This document shows positions 61,600-64,000 of a stretch of 64,000 nt of DNA, in pieces. Under the pieces are notes generated by a model that did no database searches, was not told the origin of the DNA, and worked only from the letters and a program-made list of their open reading frames with translations. The stretch comes from CAYMCO01 sp964388955 (GTDB lineage Bacteria > Chloroflexota > Anaerolineae > Anaerolineales > E44-bin32), in assembly GCA_964388955.1 (NCBI GenBank), contig CAYMCO010000001.1:62001-126000 (forward strand), read 5' to 3'. How positions within the stretch are numbered: the first letter of the stretch is position 1; the number at the start of each line of letters is the position of its first letter. The translations under genes and the position numbers were made by a program.

Positions 61600-63024
61600 C
61601 TAGTCCGCCAGATCGGCCGCGCTGCGCATCTCCGTATCTTCGCCCAGATAGGCGGCGAGAGGGGCGTGGACTTCGACTGGATGCACATGGCCCTCGACCT
61701 CCTCGTGGGTGCCGCCCACGTTGAGTCGGTCGAATAGCAGGCCAAACTGTGTCTCCCAGGCGCTCTCAATTTCGTCGCGGACGCCCTTCGGAAGATCCCA
61801 GATTCGCCGCTTGAAAGGCCCCAAAGCGCGCTTGCGCGTCTTGTAATAGAACTGCTCGTCCGTCTGGTCCGTCTTGCGCTCATCCGCATGATGCTCATCG
61901 AGATAGGCGTAGATCTCCCCCTTGAAGTCCTCCGGCAAGTGGTCGTAAAGGATATTCTGAAACTGGGTGGCCAAATGCACTTCGCACGCCTCGGCCTCGG
62001 CGAAGTGCGAGAAGGCATTCTCGGGCAGCGTCGAGGCTCCATGTTGGACAGCGCCAGCCAGTCCGTAGATGTCCCGGGCCACTTGGGATAGGTGCTTCAA
62101 TGTCTGGAAGTCGACCTTCACCTGTGCCACCGACCCATCGGGTAGGACGACGCCGCCGTGGCTGGTGCCGGTCTGGATGCTGATCTTGGAGAGCCCGGCG
62201 TATTCGGGGTCAATCTCCGAGAGGCGTTCGTTGAACCCGTCCATATATGCCCGCAGCTCCGGCTCCGTGCTGTTCCGCCCGCCGACTTCCCCGATCTCCC
62301 CGCCGATGGACACGGTGACACCCGCCGGCTCCAGGCTCCGCGCAAAGGCGGCGAGCTCCGCGGATCGCTCGAAGTTCAACTGCTGCTGTTGGCGGGTACC
62401 GTCCTTTGAAAGGTCCACGAGCGTGGAGGTGTCGATGTCGATGTTGAAGAACCCCGCGGCCAGCGCCTCTCGGACCAGCTCGCGCACCGCAGACATCTCC
62501 CCGTGTGGATCCGCTCGATACCGCTTTTCGCTCACCTGGAAATGATCCCCTTGGATAAACACGGGCCCGCGGTGCCCTTCCGCAAGCGCAGCCCCCAGGA
62601 CGCAGGCGGCGTAGGCGGCCGGGCGTTGATCCGTATATCCAATTTCGGAGCGTGCGATCTCGAAGATGATGGCCCCTGCGCGACGCGATTGGGCTGCCCG
62701 GAACACGGCGCGCGCCATCTGGTAGGTGAGAGAACGCAGGTTCATCGCGGGTACGGCGAAATCGGTGCGCGTGTCTCCCCGGCCGCGAGCCATGTAGAGC
62801 GTGTGGATGGAGGCGGGAACAATCCCCACGTCCAGGGCGCATTCCCGCAAGAGCCATTGGGCTGCTCCCCGGGATCGCCCCTGGCCGAAAACGGCGGAAC
62901 GCACCAGGGGCTCGACCCGCTTGCCCAACTCCACGGCATCTTCGACATGCACTGCGACGCCATCCAGTTGCACCGCGGAACCAAGCGGACCGGCGATTCC
63001 TGTCAACAACTCTGCGTCGGGCAT
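61600..63024 (-). CDS. Divergent class II fructose-bisphosphate aldolase
   Basis: A 474-aa protein related to the zinc-dependent class II aldolases of glycolysis and gluconeogenesis. The ATG at 63024 (MPDAELLTGIAGPLGSAVQL) has GAGGA upstream. Zinc-site and active-site blocks are recognisable but altered: FIQGDHFQVSEKRY (His-bearing, where the family has LHLDHG), SIGGEIGEVGG (Glu), IQTGTSHGGV and AVQHGASTLPENAF. It is clearly longer than the typical 285-360 residues, with about 90 extra residues at the N-terminus and 120 at the C-terminus. It could act on another sugar phosphate; the assignment as aldolase superfamily is firm, the substrate is not. Confidence 0.8.
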   Translation of the reverse strand: MPDAELLTGIAGPLGSAVQLDGVAVHVEDAVELGKRVEPLVRSAVFGQGRSRGAAQWLLRECALDVGIVPASIHTLYMARGRGDTRTDFAVPAMNLRSLTYQMARAVFRAAQSRRAGAIIFEIARSEIGYTDQRPAAYAACVLGAALAEGHRGPVFIQGDHFQVSEKRYRADPHGEMSAVRELVREALAAGFFNIDIDTSTLVDLSKDGTRQQQQLNFERSAELAAFARSLEPAGVTVSIGGEIGEVGGRNSTEPELRAYMDGFNERLSEIDPEYAGLSKISIQTGTSHGGVVLPDGSVAQVKVDFQTLKHLSQVARDIYGLAGAVQHGASTLPENAFSHFAEAEACEVHLATQFQNILYDHLPEDFKGEIYAYLDEHHADERKTDQTDEQFYYKTRKRALGPFKRRIWDLPKGVRDEIESAWETQFGLLFDRLNVGGTHEEVEGHVHPVEVHAPLAAYLGEDTEMRSAADLAD

Positions 63025-63167
63025 CTTGTCTTCCTCTTTCTGCGCCGGATCGGCCGGACAATCCGGCCAGCCCAATTATAACTCGAGGATCGGATGGCCC
63101 GCCGCTCCGACAATCAATGGCGGCTTGGGCGGAGCCAAACGGCGGGCATGTAGATCGTCCGGAGCGA

Positions 63168-63195
63168 TTGCCTCCTGGAAATCCTCGACTATAAT
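63168..63195 (+). promoter_or_regulatory. Sigma-70-type promoter
   Basis: TTGCCT (63168-63173) and a perfect TATAAT (63190-63195) are separated by 16 bases. The predicted start lies about 25 bases before the ATG at 63230. Confidence 0.6.
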
Positions 63196-63229
63196 GGGCG
63201 CAGATGAATGATACGGGGAGGCATGCCAG

Positions 63230-63757
63230 ATGAGCGATCTTCCGGATCCGCTGAAGAAAGTCACGGAAACCAGCGACCTGTTGGGAAAGCTGAGGAGCTT
63301 CGTCTCCAAGTTCACCGGCTATGTCGAGCGCGACCAGCGGCGAGAAGCGGACCGGATGATGCGCACCGCAATCGCCCAAAGGTACGATGAGCAGTGGTCG
63401 CGTGTTTCACGCCTCCAACAAGAACTGATCGACAAAGGCAAGCTCGAATATGTGGATGATTTGGAGCGCGCCGCGATCAAACTGCGGACTTTCGCCGATC
63501 GGGTGAAGGGCGCCTCCTATGGCTACGCTGGTCTGTTCGATCATGCCCGCATCGGCGAGAAGGAGTTGGCCAATCTGTATGCCTTTGATCTTGCCTTGCT
63601 CGAGAATGTTGAGAACATCGCCCATTCGGTGGACAACGTGGAGACGTCCATCGGCGATGAAGGGCTGCCAGCGGCGATACGCCATCTAGAAACCCTGGCC
63701 AGGGAAGCGATCGACACTTATAACCGGCGCGAGGAAGTCATTTTGGAAGTTGAGTAG
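63230..63757 (+). CDS. Hypothetical helical protein linked to an SPFH gene
   Basis: A 175-aa protein with no signal or membrane segment. It is predicted to be almost all helical: KKVTETSDLLGKLRSFVSKF, RYDEQWSRVSRLQQELIDKG, and a C-terminal AAIRHLETLAREAIDTYNRR that would form a coiled coil. I know no family with confidence. It begins shortly after a good promoter and is followed 25 bases later by an SPFH-domain gene on the same strand, so the two are probably co-transcribed and may form one membrane-associated complex. Confidence 0.7.
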   Translation: MSDLPDPLKKVTETSDLLGKLRSFVSKFTGYVERDQRREADRMMRTAIAQRYDEQWSRVSRLQQELIDKGKLEYVDDLERAAIKLRTFADRVKGASYGYAGLFDHARIGEKELANLYAFDLALLENVENIAHSVDNVETSIGDEGLPAAIRHLETLAREAIDTYNRREEVILEVE

Positions 63758-63782
63758 GACTAGCCCAGCAGGAGTGTGAGCG

Positions 63783-64000
63783 ATGGCAAGGATATTCGAT
63801 GTTGTTGAGTACCCGAACGAAATGCGGGACCACCTCGTGTACCGGATCCCCGAGGCCGGCGCAGGCGATTTTCGCATCGGTTCCCAAGTGATCGTGCGCG
63901 AAGCGCAAGCGGCAGTATTCTTCCGCGACGGGAAGGCGCTGGATACGTTCGCCCCTGGTCGACACACGATCACCACCGCCAATATACCGCTGCTGGTCGA
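63783..64000 (+). CDS. SPFH/Band-7-like domain protein (partial, 5' part only)
   Basis: The first 72 codons of a gene cut by the window end. It begins MARIFDVVEYPNEMRDHLVY and continues GDFRIGSQVIVREAQAAVFF, then RDGKALDTFAPGRHTITTAN. This closely resembles the N-terminus of the YdjI-type, virion-core-like SPFH proteins, where the motif (I/V)REAQxAVFFRDG(K) and FxPGRHTI(S/T)TxN recur. Members associate with membranes as oligomeric scaffolds. The rest of the gene lies beyond the window. Confidence 0.82.
   Translation, partial: MARIFDVVEYPNEMRDHLVYRIPEAGAGDFRIGSQVIVREAQAAVFFRDGKALDTFAPGRHTITTANIPLLV

Overview
The window looks like a bacterial chromosome segment, most probably from an uncultured Chloroflexota (Anaerolineae-like) organism. 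This is inferred from gene content, not from a marker gene: a CpXC protein, a Ser/Thr kinase with a PQQ-type propeller, vWA/FHA/zinc-ribbon signalling genes, type 2 IPP isomerase next to a polyprenyl synthetase, and a divergent class II aldolase. There is no rRNA, no CRISPR array and no recognisable phage structural gene. One tRNA is present: tRNA-Arg(UCG), minus strand, about 16.3 kb.

Positions 1-16.4 kb are accessory. Two complete IS110-family transposases (366-1550 and 3620-4834) and a decayed IS110 3' fragment (78-180) flank the cut-off tip of an RHS/YD-repeat protein (1881-2645). A small membrane protein that could be its immunity partner follows. Next come an excisionase-like HTH gene and a tyrosine integrase. 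The integrase lies beside a displaced 41-nt copy of the tRNA-Arg 3' part (7386-7426); the other copy is inside the intact tRNA gene (16311-16351). The interval between them is visibly more AT-rich than the right half. It carries a CoA-binding acyl-CoA synthetase alpha-type protein, a GNAT acetyltransferase and a complete branched-chain-amino-acid-type ABC transporter. Both copies are preceded by the same series of motifs at nearly the same spacing, which suggests two islands stacked at one tRNA gene.

From 17 kb on, the sequence is GC-rich housekeeping and signalling DNA. It holds two EamA transporters, YjbQ, a DEDDh exonuclease, formate-THF ligase, a CDP-alcohol phosphatidyltransferase/LpxL-like acyltransferase pair, LigA, RlmI, a CpXC protein, a GAF-PAS histidine kinase, a class III aminotransferase, an acyl-CoA synthetase, FtsH, a Ser/Thr kinase, an SH3 protein, a DUF971 protein and response regulators. 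A tightly packed seven-gene minus-strand operon (47440 to 40249) encodes kinase-propeller, PP2C phosphatase, J-domain-vWA, zinc-ribbon-vWA, zinc-ribbon-FHA, an 80-aa protein and an OmpR-type regulator. It is the strongest candidate for an under-described signalling system.

The last 16 kb carries isoprenoid genes (polyprenyl synthetase, fni), acyl carrier protein, a BchI-like ATPase, GtrA and a UXS-like epimerase, two lipoproteins (one with G5 and propeller domains), ScpB, an RluB-type synthase, SucCD, a UroD-family protein, RsmD, a Nudix hydrolase, a divergent class II aldolase, and the start of an SPFH-protein locus that runs off the right edge.
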